This document shows positions 7,840 to 8,485 of a stretch of DNA of 8,485 bases, piece after piece; the first letter of the stretch is position 1, and each line of letters starts with the position of its first letter. Source of the stretch: Acidobacteriota bacterium (lineage in GTDB: Bacteria > Acidobacteriota > Terriglobia > Terriglobales > Acidobacteriaceae). The notes below the pieces were generated by a model. That model was not told where the DNA came from. It saw only the letters and a list, made by a program, of their open reading frames with translations, and made no database searches. A program made the translations under genes and the position numbers. The stretch is from contig JAJYAE010000189.1 of assembly GCA_021779695.1 (NCBI GenBank), forward strand, positions 1-8,485. Direction: 5' to 3'.

Positions 7840-8485
7840 CCCTGCAAATCTCCATCGGTGCTGGCGAGAGTCGGAGCCTCTGCCACGGAGAGTCCCGCCG
7901 CTTCCATCATGCGCTCCAGGTCATATCCTTCTTGGCGGACGCGTTGATCAAAATAAAAGAGGGTGAGTCCCGTTGCATAAATCGGACCGACAAACGTGTT
8001 CGTCAGAAACGCGGTGAACTGCTGCAGAATGCGCAGACCTGGTGAAGCAGCACCATGATGCCGGATCTCCGTTACGATGAAGAAGGTCTGCGTTAAAAGC
8101 AACAGGCCCACCTGAATCGCAATGGCGAGCAGGCCCAGAACGAAGATCCGTCCACGACTTCCTCGGGTCAGGTGGATGCTTCGTCGAATGGCTTGGCGTG
8201 CCTTCAGACCCTCCATGACACAGGCAGGAACCGCAAGCGCATACCGAAGAGCCATGACGATGGTATAGGCCACCGCCGGCAGCAGAAGCAAGGCAAAGAT
8301 GCCGGATGCCACCAGAAAGCCCGCGGCAGCTTCAGGCCTGGCCGCTATGCCAGGTGAGACAAACATCCCTCTGGGACGCACATACGCCAGCAGGAAGATG
8401 GCGTAACCCACATATAGTAAAGCAAGCGGAAGCCACACAAAAAAAGCCGTAATGGTCATCAGCCAAAGGTAGCGGCCAATGCGCG
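7836..8485 (-). CDS. Multipass inner-membrane protein, similar to GDPD-associated membrane-domain proteins (partial, 5' end outside window)
   Basis: 215 visible residues. The frame is open to the right edge, where codons before the Met at 8459 read RIGRYLWL, continuing a hydrophobic stretch, so that Met is probably internal and the true start lies outside. Hydrophobic segments lie at about 5-35, 52-86, 111-138 and 157-178 of the visible part, giving at least four to five membrane passes. Between them is a cytoplasmic loop with the pattern CVMEGLKARQAIRRSIHLTR (88-107). Near the end is FYFDQRVRQEGYDLERM (177-193), the 'F-Y-D-R-R-EG-D' motif common in the glycerophosphodiester-phosphodiesterase membrane-domain/YciC-like family. 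There is no phosphodiesterase catalytic domain in the visible part. It precedes the DUF4129 gene with a 4-bp overlap, so it belongs to the operon. Its role is unknown; a membrane scaffold or transport subunit is possible. Confidence 0.75.
   Translation of the reverse strand, partial: RIGRYLWLMTITAFFVWLPLALLYVGYAIFLLAYVRPRGMFVSPGIAARPEAAAGFLVASGIFALLLLPAVAYTIVMALRYALAVPACVMEGLKARQAIRRSIHLTRGSRGRIFVLGLLAIAIQVGLLLLTQTFFIVTEIRHHGAASPGLRILQQFTAFLTNTFVGPIYATGLTLFYFDQRVRQEGYDLERMMEAAGLSVAEAPTLASTDGDLQG

Overview
The window looks like chromosomal DNA of an Acidobacteriota bacterium (Terriglobia/Acidobacteriaceae-like). This rests on moderately high GC, an Oar-like outer-membrane receptor with a carboxypeptidase-regulatory-like N-terminus and an 'LPLHGRN' plug motif (a family strongly expanded in that phylum), and an Obg and MoxR cluster of matching flavour. 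The taxonomic call is inference from protein style; no rRNA is present.

Layout: (1) positions 1-1661, minus strand: the N-terminal 553 codons of a TonB-dependent-receptor-like protein, open through the left edge. (2) 1662-2008: a divergent intergenic region with a dense set of short repeats on the receptor side and two small hairpins in the obg leader. (3) 2009-3028, plus strand: obg/cgtA, a ribosome-associated GTPase. (4) 3025-8485, minus strand: a tightly packed operon of five genes. In transcription order these are a multipass membrane protein (5' end outside the window), a DUF4129 protein, a DUF4350 protein, a MoxR-type AAA+ ATPase and a DUF58 (vWA-like) membrane protein. Each of the four junctions is a 4-bp stop/start overlap (TTGA, ATGA, ATGA, ATGA), which suggests translational coupling. 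The last gene also overlaps the 3' end of obg by 4 bp, tail to tail.

How they may work together: the MoxR ATPase is the only recognisable enzyme of the operon. MoxR ATPases are known to act with vWA-domain partners in assembling or remodelling protein complexes. The DUF4350 and DUF4129 proteins each look like a periplasmic domain joined through a membrane helix to a cytoplasmic C-terminal domain, and DUF58 has a membrane hairpin with a cytoplasmic vWA-like domain. The five products could therefore form an envelope-spanning, ATP-driven machine. As I recall it, the same order (DUF4129, DUF4350, MoxR, DUF58) occurs around moxR2 in Mycobacterium, so the cluster is conserved but poorly characterised rather than new. 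No RNA genes, CRISPR, insertion sequences or phage genes were seen.
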